Shown: positions 16,238 through 25,748, numbered from the stretch's first letter. The stretch is 64,000 nucleotides of DNA from Clostridia bacterium (GCA_022791915.1 JAAWAB010000021.1:1-64000), one strand, 5' to 3'. Program-made: numbers and translations. Notes: generated from the letters alone by a model not told the origin.

Positions 16238-17350
16238 TTACTTCTTCACCAGCATGGTTTTGATGTTGTTTCCCGATTTGGCATCGTCGAACGCTTCGTT
16301 AATTTGCTCTATTGTGTATTTATTCCCCAACGCACAAATTCCGGCGTGCAGTTCGGGGTGCTCGCACAAAAAATCGAGATACGCTTTTACGTCGCTTACC
16401 GAATATTGCGACGACCCGATGATGTGCAACGCCTTAAACGTAATGAGTTGGGGCTGAATATTCACGCCGCCGCTGTTGCTGTACTGTCCGGGCACCAAAT
16501 ACACGCCGCGATTGCGAAGCATTTGCATGCCTTGCGATACAGCCGCAGGCGCGCCCGACGCTTCAAAAGCAAAATCGGCGCCCAAACCGTTTGTGTGATT
16601 CAAAACGAATTCCGTCACAGCCTCTTCGCCCATAACCGACAAATTGAGCACTTCGGTCGCGCCCAATTCTCGCGCCGACTGTTCGCGTTTGGGATTGTTT
16701 CCCGCCGTTACGGCGAATACCGTTTTCACCCCCACCGCATGCAAATACATCACGGCGAACATTCCTACGGGACCCAACCCTTGCACAACCGCCACACTCT
16801 TTTCCTTCACGTTCACGCCCGCGCGCTCGGCAAGCGCAAACGCATGCATTGCCGTAGGTCCCGGGCAAGCAAACGTTGTAACCATAACGGGGTCCAGCCG
16901 AGCGGGAATTTTTATTAAATTGGAAAGCGGCGTATAATTTACTTCGGTATAGCCGCCGTACAAGTAGGGCGGTTCCGAAATGCTGCCGCCGTTCGTCACT
17001 TTCATACAAACACAATTCGCATCGTCGCCCGTCTTACATAGCAGACACTCGCCGCACGGCACGGCAATATCGGCAATCACGTTGTCGCCCACTTGTAAAC
17101 CGTACTTTTTGCCTTCCGCGGCGTTCAAGTCGGTAATTTTTCCCACAAACTCGTGTCCGATAATCGTGGGCGCTTGCACCGAAAGTTTCCCTTTATGAAA
17201 GTGTACGTCCGTACCGCATATGCCGCTGGCAATCAGTTCCATGCGCCCGTAGCCTGCGGGCGTTTGTGCGATTTCAAATTCCCGCACTTCAAACGGCATA
17301 TTCGCCCCCATAAATACTGCCGCTTTCGCCGTCTTTTTTTCCTGTTTCAT
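16238..17350 (-). CDS. Zinc-dependent medium-chain alcohol dehydrogenase
   Basis: 370 residues. Catalytic zinc ligands are visible in GICGTDVHFHKG and GHEF. A structural zinc site CGECLLCKTGDDANC lies near residue 100, and the nucleotide-binding fold has GLGPVGMFAVMYLH. It would oxidise or reduce a polyol or aldehyde with NAD(P). The gene follows the glycyl radical enzyme activase by 43 nt with an AGGAGG site, so it most likely handles the product or precursor of the radical reaction. The exact substrate is unknown. Confidence 0.9.
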   Translation of the reverse strand: MKQEKKTAKAAVFMGANMPFEVREFEIAQTPAGYGRMELIASGICGTDVHFHKGKLSVQAPTIIGHEFVGKITDLNAAEGKKYGLQVGDNVIADIAVPCGECLLCKTGDDANCVCMKVTNGGSISEPPYLYGGYTEVNYTPLSNLIKIPARLDPVMVTTFACPGPTAMHAFALAERAGVNVKEKSVAVVQGLGPVGMFAVMYLHAVGVKTVFAVTAGNNPKREQSARELGATEVLNLSVMGEEAVTEFVLNHTNGLGADFAFEASGAPAAVSQGMQMLRNRGVYLVPGQYSNSGGVNIQPQLITFKALHIIGSSQYSVSDVKAYLDFLCEHPELHAGICALGNKYTIEQINEAFDDAKSGNNIKTMLVKK

Positions 17351-17393
17351 TTTATTTGCCTCCTATTTATTTTCTTACTGAATTTCTTTATTC

Positions 17394-18182
17394 CTACCCG
17401 TCGATTTTAGTTTCGGGCGACGGAAAATATCTGCGACATATCGCAAGTAACGGTAATAACGCGCTTTTTTCCATTGTAGGCACTTCTTTATACCGATACG
17501 ATAATCCCAACGCCGCATATTTGGCGCTTCCCAAGCGATTAAACGGCAACAACTGTACCTTTTTCACCCCGCAATCTTTTAATAACACGCACGTTTTTTC
17601 CATGTATTCGGTTGAAAAATTATGTTCGGGAATCACGGGAATACGCACCGTAACGTCGCAACCGCTTTCTATCAGATAGCGCAAATTATTTGTCACGTTT
17701 TCAAAGTTTCCACCCGTAAATTTACGGAAATCTTGGGCGTTTGCCGCCTTATTATCAAAAAAGAACGTGTCGGTAAACGAGGCAACTTTATCAAACGCAA
17801 TGCGCGAAACGTCGCCCGCCGTATCGATAATCGCGTGGATTCCGTGTGCTTTTACAATAGGCATAACTTCGGCAAGAAAATCGGCTTGCAACAACGGTTC
17901 GCCGCCCGAAAACGTTACGCCGCCGCCACTGCGCGCATAAAATTTTTCATCTTCCAAAATTTCGGCGATAAGTGCTTTTGCCGTCATACGCTTGCCGCAT
18001 GTACGCATACTTTCCTGTCCGCCGATTACGTACCGCATTTGTTGCGGCTCACAAGAGATACATTCCACGTTATGACACCAAGCGCAATGCAGATTGCATC
18101 CCTTAAAAAATACCGTGGTACGAATCCCGTCGCCGTCGCTGACGCAAAAATGTTGCACGTCCGAAATAAATCCTTCTTTCAT
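17394..18182 (-). CDS. Glycyl radical enzyme activating enzyme (radical SAM), short form
   Basis: 262 residues. The radical-SAM cluster motif is CNLHCAWC, followed by SGGGVTFSGGEPLLQ, the S-adenosylmethionine-binding GGE block. It installs the glycyl radical on the partner encoded just upstream. The FYARSGGGVTFSGGEP context is that of the long activase class, which normally carries an inserted ferredoxin-like domain with two extra clusters. Here only ECISC and RTCGK remain between the radical-SAM motif and the helix, so the insert appears shrunken. The start at 18182 follows GAGG and lies 1 nt after the enzyme gene; an upstream in-frame ATG runs into that gene. Confidence 0.93.
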   Translation of the reverse strand: MKEGFISDVQHFCVSDGDGIRTTVFFKGCNLHCAWCHNVECISCEPQQMRYVIGGQESMRTCGKRMTAKALIAEILEDEKFYARSGGGVTFSGGEPLLQADFLAEVMPIVKAHGIHAIIDTAGDVSRIAFDKVASFTDTFFFDNKAANAQDFRKFTGGNFENVTNNLRYLIESGCDVTVRIPVIPEHNFSTEYMEKTCVLLKDCGVKKVQLLPFNRLGSAKYAALGLSYRYKEVPTMEKSALLPLLAICRRYFPSPETKIDG

Positions 18183-18183
18183 A

Positions 18184-20313
18184 CTACCTCTGTTGCGTGC
18201 GATTGAGAATATCTTGCTGCACGTCGCGGCACAGCGTAACGTAATATGCCGAGAATCCCGACACACGCACAATTAAGTTGGGATACTTTTCGGGGTGGTT
18301 CATAGCGTCCATCAGCGTTTCGCGCGACGTAGCGTTGATTTGCATTTCCTGCCCGCCGTTTGCAAAATACACACGAATAAGAGCAAGCAACTTTTTGCGC
18401 TTTTCGGGGTCGGTAAACATAACAGGCGAAAATTTCTGATTTACCACCGACCCCATGGAAATTTTGCCATAATCCGACTTTGTGATACTGTTCACCGTTT
18501 CGGTTGCGCCGCGCACGTCTTTGCCGTATGTGGGCGACGCGGCGTCCGAAAGGGGTGCGCCCGCTTTTCTCCCGTCGGGCGTGGCGCCCACTTCGCCGCC
18601 CGCAGGAATATTGTTTGTGTTCGACGCCATACCGCAGAATACTTTTCCGCCTTGCGGCGTACGCATGCGGTCGAATATCTCTGCAACCGTCTGCACCATC
18701 CAAACGGCGTATTTATCGACGCGGTCGTCGTTGTTCCCGTATTTGGGCGCTTCGACAAGTGCACGTTGCAACCACTCGTATCCTTCAAAATTTGCGGCAA
18801 GCGCATCGCGAAGTTGTGAAATCGTTGCTTGTTTCTCGGTAAAAACAACCTGTTCGATTGCGGCGAGCGAATCGGATACCGTGCCGATTCCCATAATGCC
18901 GAATCCGTGATTGGAAGGATATTTCGCGCCGCCGCGATTCACGTCTAATCCACGCCCAATACAATCTTGGCATAAAATGGATAAAAACGGTTGTTGAAAG
19001 TTGATAGGATTGAGCATATCGTTGCCGTTTCGGTATAAAAGCCAGTCCTCCCACGCCAGATGTTCCATCTGCACACGCAACCGCCGTAAAAATTCGTCCA
19101 TGCTTTCAATTCCGTCCGCGTTGCCCGTGTGCGCGCCGCGACGACAAGTTTTTTGTGCGCCGCCGTCATACAGCACGTATTCCAAACACAGCGGCGTATT
19201 ATATCGCCCGTCCGACCAAGGCGGTTGTTGCCCCGTCAGAAAATTTTCAATACACCCCACCATGGTATAGTTGCGAATATCCTTTTCTTCAAAGCACCCA
19301 TGGCGACGGAGTGACTGCATATTCGCTTCGTCGTTCATTAGCGCGGGATACCCCAGCCCTGTGCCTATGGAAACAAGCGCGGCATCTAAAAGAGAATCGG
19401 GTGTTTTTTCGGAAATACGTGCCGAAAGATTGGGTCCCGGAATATTACACGTTTTCACAGCTTCTATAATAAGATACGAAAGTTCGTTGCTTGCGTCGTT
19501 TCCTTTTTCGTCTACGCCCGCAATACAAATATTCACCACGTCGTCGTAGCCGAAGAGTGCGCGCACTTCGCCGATTTTAATAAACACCGCCTGTAAAAGA
19601 GCCTGCGCGCTCTCCGACGTCAACTCTTTTGCCGCAACGTCGGAGCGGTAAAAAGGATACAGATATTGGTCCATACGCCCCAACGCCATAGCGTATTTAT
19701 TTTCCAAGCAGTAGCACAAATGCCACGCCCAAACAAGTTGCAACGCCTGCCGAAACGTTGCGGGCTTATTCTCGGTAAGCCACAATAAGTCGTCCGCCAT
19801 AATGCGTAACTGCGCGTCATTGTATCCTTCCCGCCCTATACATGCCAAACATTCGCTGCGGTACAACAACAGCATTTCCGAAAATGCCTGCAACGAAATA
19901 TCCGCCGCCCGCAAAAAGTCCCGTTTGTCCGAATCTTTCGCATACTTATGTTGCGAAGCGCAAATTTCGTTTGCCAATCCGGGCACTCCCAACCGCAACA
20001 ACTTTTCATAGTCGGACGTATAGTGATCGGAATTTTGCCCGAAATGACGGTACACAAGATTGTTGATATGGTTTTCGGCATTTTGACGAGCGTTCTCATC
20101 TACGGGAGATGCGAATAATCCCGCCAAACTTCCCGCAATACGGTCGTGCCGATAGATTACTTTTTCGTGCTCCGTAAAAAGCGTTTTTAACGCAAGCGCA
20201 CGTTGCACCACGTTGCTTTCCTGCGGCGCGGAAAGATATCCGCGGCACATGAGCACCCACCGCGCATTGTCGTATTTTTTTCTGTTTTTTATTTCTTGCA
20301 AAAAGTCTTGCAT
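18184..20313 (-). CDS. Glycyl radical enzyme of unknown substrate (pyruvate formate-lyase-like)
   Basis: 709 residues. The C-terminus has the radical-bearing loop IVRVSGFSAYYV and the closing DVQQDILNRT. The active-site cysteine is in MVGCIEN near residue 350; a Glu two residues later is typical of the dehydratase and C-X lyase branches rather than of pyruvate formate-lyase, which has two adjacent cysteines. Known branches such as glycerol, hydroxyproline and choline enzymes run about 780-850 residues, so this one is short. No microcompartment genes are nearby. It is encoded with its activase and a zinc alcohol dehydrogenase, divergent from an AraC regulator. Start follows AAAGGAG. Confidence 0.92.
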   Translation of the reverse strand: MQDFLQEIKNRKKYDNARWVLMCRGYLSAPQESNVVQRALALKTLFTEHEKVIYRHDRIAGSLAGLFASPVDENARQNAENHINNLVYRHFGQNSDHYTSDYEKLLRLGVPGLANEICASQHKYAKDSDKRDFLRAADISLQAFSEMLLLYRSECLACIGREGYNDAQLRIMADDLLWLTENKPATFRQALQLVWAWHLCYCLENKYAMALGRMDQYLYPFYRSDVAAKELTSESAQALLQAVFIKIGEVRALFGYDDVVNICIAGVDEKGNDASNELSYLIIEAVKTCNIPGPNLSARISEKTPDSLLDAALVSIGTGLGYPALMNDEANMQSLRRHGCFEEKDIRNYTMVGCIENFLTGQQPPWSDGRYNTPLCLEYVLYDGGAQKTCRRGAHTGNADGIESMDEFLRRLRVQMEHLAWEDWLLYRNGNDMLNPINFQQPFLSILCQDCIGRGLDVNRGGAKYPSNHGFGIMGIGTVSDSLAAIEQVVFTEKQATISQLRDALAANFEGYEWLQRALVEAPKYGNNDDRVDKYAVWMVQTVAEIFDRMRTPQGGKVFCGMASNTNNIPAGGEVGATPDGRKAGAPLSDAASPTYGKDVRGATETVNSITKSDYGKISMGSVVNQKFSPVMFTDPEKRKKLLALIRVYFANGGQEMQINATSRETLMDAMNHPEKYPNLIVRVSGFSAYYVTLCRDVQQDILNRTQQR

Positions 20314-20379
20314 GTTTTCTCCTTTTCGCGAATCGCCGCTATGTTTTCAGACAATTCGTCACGATTTGCTTATGGTATC

Positions 20380-20408
20380 AGTATACATGTTTTTCTCTCG
20401 GTCGGCAA
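20380..20408 (-). promoter_or_regulatory. Promoter of the glycyl radical enzyme operon
   Basis: TTGCCG (20403-20408), 17-bp spacer, TATACT (20380-20385) on the minus strand. The predicted leader is about 60 nt. The space between this and the divergent araC-type promoter (20409-20460) is where an AraC regulator would bind; two GATTATT copies lie there at 20414 and 20441. Confidence 0.5.
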
Positions 20409-20460
20409 TACACGATTATTGGAAATCTGGACTATTTTCGGATTATTTTTTCTCCGATTC

Positions 20461-20489
20461 TTGCCATTTTGCCTTAAATGCGGTATAAT
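20461..20489 (+). promoter_or_regulatory. Promoter of the AraC-family regulator
   Basis: TTGCCA (20461-20466), 17-bp spacer, perfect TATAAT (20484-20489), 34 nt before the ATG at 20524. Confidence 0.6.
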
Positions 20490-20523
20490 AGGCAAGAACC
20501 TAACATAAAGGCGGAATCACAGC

Positions 20524-21315
20524 ATGCACGATTTTCATATCTCTTTGCAATCGCTTCCCAACATTCTCTTTGCACACGAATTTTCTTCCGACAACTACCG
20601 TTTTTCCTTTCCTGCACAAAGTAATTTTATCGAGCTTTCTTACTTAATCGAAGGCGACATCGAAGTCCACCGAAAGAACGGCGTTTATACGGTTCCGCAA
20701 GGGTCGGTTATGATATGGATGCGCAACCAAGACCAACACACATTAAGCCACACACGGCAGTCGCACGTAACGGTGGGCTTTCATATAGAGTATATTAACG
20801 GTAACGACTTATGTCTGCCCGAGTTTCTGCCTAACGCCGACAAAAAATTCCGTTCCGACATTGCGGCGATTGTAAACGAATACAATCTGCAAGAAAAAAA
20901 CACAACCGAATTGTGCGCACGTATTTTGCAACTGCTTGCCAACGTTTCCACTGCCTACGAAAGCAAACGAAACAAATGCGACGATTACGGGATTCAACTG
21001 TACCGCGCCAAAGCCGAACAATATATCGTGGCGCATCTCAAAGAAAAAATTCGCGTGTCCGACGTGGCGCAGGCTTTGCAGTTAAGCGAAAGCTATCTTT
21101 CCGAAATCTTTCATCGCGCGACGGGACAAACCCTGATAGAATATGTCAACCGAAAAAAATTAACCAAAGTAAAGGAGTTAGTTACGGCAATGCACTGCCC
21201 CATGCGGGTTGCCGCCGAGCAAATGGGATTCGACGATCCCAATTACGTTTCTCGCTTGTATCGCAAATACTTCGGCGTGCCGTTCAGTAGTCGCACCGAT
21301 AACAAAAGCGTATGA
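20524..21315 (+). CDS. AraC-family transcriptional regulator
   Basis: 263 residues. A cupin-type sensor domain fills the N-terminal half (SNFIELSYLIEGDIEVHRKNG, then VPQGSVMIWMRNQDQHTL). A double helix-turn-helix follows at about 165-255 (IRVSDVAQALQLSESYLSEIFHRATG split over two helices, then VAAEQMGFDDPNYVSRLYRKYFG). It is transcribed away from the glycyl radical enzyme operon across a 210-bp gap, so it is the probable regulator of that operon, and the cupin would sense its substrate. A weak AAAGGCGG site precedes the ATG. Confidence 0.92.
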   Translation: MHDFHISLQSLPNILFAHEFSSDNYRFSFPAQSNFIELSYLIEGDIEVHRKNGVYTVPQGSVMIWMRNQDQHTLSHTRQSHVTVGFHIEYINGNDLCLPEFLPNADKKFRSDIAAIVNEYNLQEKNTTELCARILQLLANVSTAYESKRNKCDDYGIQLYRAKAEQYIVAHLKEKIRVSDVAQALQLSESYLSEIFHRATGQTLIEYVNRKKLTKVKELVTAMHCPMRVAAEQMGFDDPNYVSRLYRKYFGVPFSSRTDNKSV

Positions 21316-21346
21316 AAAAAAGCACTCCGTAATACTCGAAGTGCTT
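21315..21346 (-). terminator. Terminator after sigE
   Basis: On the minus strand AAGCACT/AGTGCTT, 7-bp perfect stem, 13-nt loop, then a run of seven T. It lies between the convergent ends of sigE and the AraC gene. Confidence 0.75.
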
Positions 21347-21361
21347 ATCACTTATATTCAT

Positions 21362-22075
21362 TCAGAGCGTTTTCACGATTTCTTTTTTCAGGCGGCTGAT
21401 GATTTTCTTTTCCAGGCGCGAAATATACGACTGCGATATGCCCAAAAGGTCGGCTACTTCTTTTTGCGTTTTTTCCTGCCTGCCCGCAAGCCCAAACCGC
21501 ATTTGCATGATTTCTTTTTCTCTGCCGCCCAACTTTCCGATTGCGTTCCATAAAAGTTGCTTTTCCACCGAATTTTCGATGTTCTTGCTCACAAGGTCGG
21601 GTTCGGTGCCCAGAATGTCGCTCATCAGCAGTTCGTTGCCTTCCCAGTCGATATTGAGCGGCTCGTCAAGCGACACTTCGCACCGCAGACGCACCATGCG
21701 CCGCAAATACATAAGAATCTCGTTTTCGATACAGCGCGACGCATACGTGGCAAGTTTGATGTTCTTATCGGGGTCAAACGAATTTACCGCCTTAATAAGT
21801 CCGATTGTGCCCACCGAAATAAGGTCTTCCACGTCTATGCCCGTATTGTCGAATTTACGGGCAATGTACACCACCAAACGCAGATTGCGTTCTATCAGAG
21901 TGTTCTTTGCCGCCTGCTTGCCTTCTTTGAGTTGCGCCATCACGTCCGCTTCTTCTTCGGGCGTCAGTGGATTGGGAAGCGCCTCGTTCGCCGTTATGTA
22001 TAGCAATACGTTCGGGTCGGGTTCGCACACGGTTGTCAGTAATTTTTTGATGATTTCCAGAAATTTCGGTTTCAC
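21362..22075 (-). CDS. sigE: RNA polymerase sporulation sigma factor sigma-E (pro-protein)
   Basis: 237 residues, mother-cell sigma factor. The N-terminal pro-sequence ([15 protein letters not shown]) is amphipathic and basic, for membrane tethering before cleavage by SpoIIGA. The mature part begins near the EALPNPL block. Region 2 has [19 protein letters not shown] and [19 protein letters not shown]; region 4 has [21 protein letters not shown]. The start is a GTG at 22075 with GGAGGG 7 nt upstream. It lies 17 nt after spoIIGA, the usual arrangement. Confidence 0.98.
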   Translation of the reverse strand: MKPKFLEIIKKLLTTVCEPDPNVLLYITANEALPNPLTPEEEADVMAQLKEGKQAAKNTLIERNLRLVVYIARKFDNTGIDVEDLISVGTIGLIKAVNSFDPDKNIKLATYASRCIENEILMYLRRMVRLRCEVSLDEPLNIDWEGNELLMSDILGTEPDLVSKNIENSVEKQLLWNAIGKLGGREKEIMQMRFGLAGRQEKTQKEVADLLGISQSYISRLEKKIISRLKKEIVKTL

Positions 22076-22092
22076 AAGTCTACCCTCCGTTT

Positions 22093-22938
22093 TTATATGC
22101 CGTCCGCCAATGCGGGATGTAGAATCATATCGTAACTTTCTCCGTCGGATAACGCCGCAAAGGACAACCCAACCGTTACATCATATAATATATTCTTGTC
22201 CGACGGCAAATAGACTTCAAACCGTTCGGGTTGTACCAAAATCAAATCGGCGCCGCCGCCCACACTGCCGCAACGCATGCGCCGCGCGCCCGCAAACACT
22301 TTTTCGGCGTGTCCCGTAAGCAGATTTGCCGTTTCTTCTTCGGTAAGATACGGCAAAAGCGTTTTTACGCCCAGCACAATCACAGGCAATCCCGCCCCCG
22401 AATCGTACAATCTGTTGCCCGTATCCAAAAATCCGTTTCCGCTTATCTCCCGCCCCGCCAACAACATGCGGTATCTGTATATAAGCGGCGCCGCGGCTTT
22501 CGCCCTGCGATGCGATATGCACAAACGACGCAGAACGGAATACAGCACACCCGCCGCCGCGACTACTGCCCAGGAACGGACGGACAGCGGATTTTCCATC
22601 GCGCGCATAAAGCTACCGTAACGCAAACAACCGATAAACAACACGCACCCGCCGTATACGAATGTGAATACGTAAAAAGCGGTTATACCCTTTATGTAAC
22701 GGCATTTACCCGCAAACAACACCGCCGACAGCACAAATCCCATGCCCAACTTAATGAGCACACTCGCCCACACGGGCAACGACAACAGCGGATAAAAGAG
22801 CGACGCCGCACAGCCCACCATGGCGGCAAGCAATAATCGCCACCACGAACGCCGCAAACACAAAAAGCGATATGCGCTCGCACCAATCAAATAATCGAGA
22901 ACAAAATTCTGTATTGCCACCGACTCGATATACATCAT
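22093..22938 (-). CDS. spoIIGA: SpoIIGA, pro-sigma-E processing aspartic protease
   Basis: 281 residues. Five hydrophobic segments fill the N-terminal half, beginning [16 protein letters not shown]. The soluble half holds the aspartic-protease-like motif GFLDTGN. In the septum it cleaves the sigma-E pro-sequence on signal from SpoIIR. Two adjacent ATGs (22938 and 22935) are possible starts; neither has a ribosome site. A -10-like TATTATACT ends only a few nucleotides before them. Spo0A-box matches lie just upstream. The ORF continues upstream in frame but without family sequence. Confidence 0.94.
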   Translation of the reverse strand: MMYIESVAIQNFVLDYLIGASAYRFLCLRRSWWRLLLAAMVGCAASLFYPLLSLPVWASVLIKLGMGFVLSAVLFAGKCRYIKGITAFYVFTFVYGGCVLFIGCLRYGSFMRAMENPLSVRSWAVVAAAGVLYSVLRRLCISHRRAKAAAPLIYRYRMLLAGREISGNGFLDTGNRLYDSGAGLPVIVLGVKTLLPYLTEEETANLLTGHAEKVFAGARRMRCGSVGGGADLILVQPERFEVYLPSDKNILYDVTVGLSFAALSDGESYDMILHPALADGI

Positions 22939-22941
22939 GCA

Positions 22942-22989
22942 AGTATAATACCACACCCCAACATGCCGAAAAAAACCGATGTTGTCGAA
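22942..22989 (-). promoter_or_regulatory. Putative Spo0A-controlled promoter of spoIIGA-sigE
   Basis: On the minus strand TATTAT (22945-22950) or the overlapping TATACT (22942-22947) is a -10 candidate; no good -35 box stands 17 bp upstream. Instead TGCCGAA (22964-22970) and TGTCGAA (22983-22989) appear on the plus strand, both matching the Spo0A box TGNCGAA. In Bacillus the spoIIG operon is directly activated by Spo0A~P at a sigma-A promoter lacking normal spacing. Confidence 0.5.
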
Positions 22990-23049
22990 ATATCCCTTTT
23001 TTCCACCCTTTCGTAAAATGCAATAGTACCATATATAAAATTCAATCAC

Positions 23050-23088
23050 ACAAAAAAGCCGAAACCGTGTTGTTGCGGTTTCGGCTTT
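23050..23088 (-). terminator. Terminator after ftsZ
   Basis: A 12-bp perfect stem, AAAGCCGAAACC against GGTTTCGGCTTT, with a 10-nt loop and T-run on the minus strand. It insulates ftsZ from the spoIIGA promoter. Confidence 0.9.
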
Positions 23089-23116
23089 GTTCGATATTCT
23101 TTGTTCGATATTCTTT
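23089..23116. repeat. Perfect 14-bp tandem duplication
   Basis: GTTCGATATTCTTT occurs twice in direct succession between the ftsZ stop and its terminator. It may be a replication slip; no function is evident. Confidence 0.85.
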
Positions 23117-23131
23117 TTGTGTTCGGCTTTC

Positions 23132-24445
23132 TTACTGTCTGCGGTTTTTATCGTTCAAGCGCTTTAAGAATTCGGGGAAACCCGAATCGTCCACTTCCAC
23201 GCGCGACGATTGAATCCGAGAATCGGACGGCGGGGGCGCGGGACGGGCGGGTTGCGGCGGCTGTTGCGGCTGTCCGCCCTGCGGCGGATATCCGAACGGC
23301 GGACGCGTGGGGTCGGGCGCAAACGTAGGACGATGCTGTTGCTGACGGGGGTCGCGTTCCCGAATGGGAAACACGTCTAATCCGCCGCCGTTTTTCTCGC
23401 CCGTAAGTCGCGTAAGATAATCTTCTTTGGTGGGCATACCGTTTGCCGTAGGCGCGGGCTGTGCCTGCTGTTGGGGGTGCACGTCTTGCGCGGGATTCTC
23501 GAATCCCGTGGCGATAATCGTTACAATAATTTCGTCGTTGAGCGATTCGCGGATATCCGCGCCGAAAATAATGTTTGCCGAAGGGTGCACTACCTGACGC
23601 ACCAAATCGGCGGCTTCGTTAATCTCCATAAGCGTAAGGTCGGCGCCGCCCAGAATATTGAGTATCACGCTCGTGGCGCCCTCGATAGACGTTTCCACAA
23701 GCGGACTGAACACCGCTTTTTTCACCGCTTCCACGGTGCGACGCTCGCCGCTTCCCTGCCCGATACCCATGTGCGCAATGCCTTTATCACGCATAACGGT
23801 GCACACGTCGGCAAAGTCGAGATTGATAAGCGCGGGCGTTACAATCAAATCGCTGATTCCCTGAATGCCCTGACGCAACACGTCGTCGGCGTATTTGAAC
23901 GCATCGAGCACCTGCAATTTAGACGCCACTTGCATGAGCTTTTCGTTGGGAATCACCACAAGGGTATCCACAACCTTTTTGAGATTGGCGATACCGATTT
24001 CGGCATTGTTCATGCGCGTTACGCCCTCGAACGCAAACGGCTTGGTAACAACCGCCACGGTAAGTTTGCCCATTTCTTTGGCAATAGACGCCACAACGGG
24101 CGCCGCGCCCGTGCCCGTGCCGCCGCCCATACCTGCGGTTATAAACACCAGATTGGCGTCTTTTATCGCGTCGGCAATGGCAAGCCGACTTTCTTCCGCC
24201 GCCTTTTGTCCGATTTCGGGGTCTGCGCCCGCGCCCATGCCGCGCGTCAGCTTATCGCCTATCTGGATTCTGTGCTGTGCCTTGGACATATTGAGTGCTT
24301 GCAAGTCGGTGTTAATGGAAATAAATTGCGCACTCTTGATATTTACGGCAATCATACGATTTACGGCGTTGTTTCCGCCGCCGCCTACGCCTACAACTTT
24401 AATTACGGCAGGCATCGTCGATACGTCTTTTGAATTGATTTGCAT
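23132..24445 (-). CDS. ftsZ: Cell division GTPase FtsZ
   Basis: 437 residues. The nucleotide-binding domain has [14 protein letters not shown] near residue 17 and the tubulin signature [10 protein letters not shown] near 105; the T7 loop NLDFADV follows. A Gln/Pro-rich linker of about 90 residues leads to the C-terminal peptide [14 protein letters not shown], which binds FtsA and other partners. It polymerises into the Z-ring. GGAGG precedes the ATG. It follows ftsA by 45 nt. Confidence 0.99.
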   Translation of the reverse strand: MQINSKDVSTMPAVIKVVGVGGGGNNAVNRMIAVNIKSAQFISINTDLQALNMSKAQHRIQIGDKLTRGMGAGADPEIGQKAAEESRLAIADAIKDANLVFITAGMGGGTGTGAAPVVASIAKEMGKLTVAVVTKPFAFEGVTRMNNAEIGIANLKKVVDTLVVIPNEKLMQVASKLQVLDAFKYADDVLRQGIQGISDLIVTPALINLDFADVCTVMRDKGIAHMGIGQGSGERRTVEAVKKAVFSPLVETSIEGATSVILNILGGADLTLMEINEAADLVRQVVHPSANIIFGADIRESLNDEIIVTIIATGFENPAQDVHPQQQAQPAPTANGMPTKEDYLTRLTGEKNGGGLDVFPIRERDPRQQQHRPTFAPDPTRPPFGYPPQGGQPQQPPQPARPAPPPSDSRIQSSRVEVDDSGFPEFLKRLNDKNRRQ

Positions 24446-24490
24446 ACAAACCTCCGAATGGTACTGAACGAACGATTTCGCGTTGTGATT

Positions 24491-25651
24491 TTATCTTCCG
24501 AAAAGTCGGGCGAAAAACCCTTTTTTCTTTATGATTGGTTGCTGATTGAGCATCATATCCATGAGTCCGATACTCGTAGACAGGTGCGGACGACTGAAAG
24601 GCGGCATCGTGGGCGCCACGATTTCCACGGGCTTATTGAGCCGTTTGGAAAGATAGTCGCGCGCGCCTTTCAGATACGAAAGTCCCCCGCCTGTGAGATG
24701 ATACGGTATGTAATCGGGATAATCGTATTCGCATTTGGAAAGGCATTTTTCCACCGTGGCGGCGATCATTTTAATGCGTTCCATAACGATTTCGTTTACT
24801 TCTTTTGCGGGGAACGGAATGTGCGTATCGCGGTCGATAATCTCGTATACGTCCGCTTCCGACGCATTGAGCGAAAGCACCACTTTGCGCTTTAAGCTCT
24901 CCGCCTGCGAAAACGGAATGCCGAACGCCATGGCAAGGTCGCCCGTAATGTGCCCGCCGCCCAACGAAAAGTTATATAAACTTAACAATCCGTCGCCGCG
25001 CCCTACCGCCACCGAAGTGGTAATGTAGCCCACGTCTATGAGCACCACGTATTGGTCGCGCGTGATTTCATCGAAAAGCAACAGTTCTTCGGCAAGCACG
25101 GACGAAACGTACTCCACTTCCTGTATGCCGATTTCTTCGAGTATTTTGCCGATAAAATGAATAAATCTGTTTTCCGCCAACACATACGAAATGTGTCCGC
25201 TCAATTTATTGCTCACCATGCCCACGGGTTGCACCAACCTGCGCTCGTCGGCAAGCGAATAATACACCGGTCCCACGTTAATCACGGTATAGTCGGGGTC
25301 GTTCTCGAAAATATCGCCTTGCGCGTGCAGAAGGTCTACGTCCGCGTCCGTAACCTTGCGCTTTTTGGTAAGAGAAATACTCGCGTCGCGACAAACCACC
25401 GTGGTGAATTCGCCCGGAACGCCCACATACAGGTGGCGGATTTTGGTGCGCGAATTGGTTTCGGCATTGTTGATAGCATGTCCTATCGCGTAACCGAGTT
25501 GATCGGGCGCGAGCCATTCGCCGTCGGCAAAACCGGCATAGTCGCATTCGCCCATACCGCTGATGCAAATTGTATTGTTGACTCCGCGCTCGCCAATCAG
25601 CACGTCGATTTTACCCGAACCGAAATCAAGAATAGCTACGTCTTGCGCCAC
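24491..25651 (-). CDS. ftsA: FtsA, actin-like membrane tether of FtsZ
   Basis: 386 residues. Actin-fold phosphate loops are visible at the start (AILDFGSGKIDVLIGE) and at VVLIDVGYITTSVAVG near 200; the LTGGGLSYLKGARDYL block is near 320. The C-terminus KKKGFFARLFGR is the amphipathic membrane-targeting helix. The start is taken as GTG 25651, because AGAGAGG then stands 7 nt upstream; an in-frame GTG two codons earlier overlaps that site. A strong promoter (25681-25709) lies directly upstream. Confidence 0.96.
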   Translation of the reverse strand: MAQDVAILDFGSGKIDVLIGERGVNNTICISGMGECDYAGFADGEWLAPDQLGYAIGHAINNAETNSRTKIRHLYVGVPGEFTTVVCRDASISLTKKRKVTDADVDLLHAQGDIFENDPDYTVINVGPVYYSLADERRLVQPVGMVSNKLSGHISYVLAENRFIHFIGKILEEIGIQEVEYVSSVLAEELLLFDEITRDQYVVLIDVGYITTSVAVGRGDGLLSLYNFSLGGGHITGDLAMAFGIPFSQAESLKRKVVLSLNASEADVYEIIDRDTHIPFPAKEVNEIVMERIKMIAATVEKCLSKCEYDYPDYIPYHLTGGGLSYLKGARDYLSKRLNKPVEIVAPTMPPFSRPHLSTSIGLMDMMLNQQPIIKKKGFFARLFGR

Positions 25652-25680
25652 AAACACACCTCTCTGACAAATACTCTATC

Positions 25681-25709
25681 ATTATATAATGCGCGCCGCC
25701 ATAAGTCAA
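25681..25709 (-). promoter_or_regulatory. Strong sigma-A promoter of ftsA-ftsZ
   Basis: TTGACT (25704-25709), 17-bp spacer, TATAAT (25681-25686) on the minus strand, with a predicted leader of about 24 nt containing the ribosome site. It gives ftsAZ its own promoter within the division cluster. Confidence 0.75.
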
Positions 25710-25748
25710 GGATTTTCACCGTTTCCACGAAAATGACGCACAGTTTCT

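Noticed and set aside
20409-20460. GATTATT direct repeat as the AraC binding site
   Set aside because: Two 7-mers 27 bp apart in AT-rich DNA are too weak to annotate; mentioned only with the promoter.
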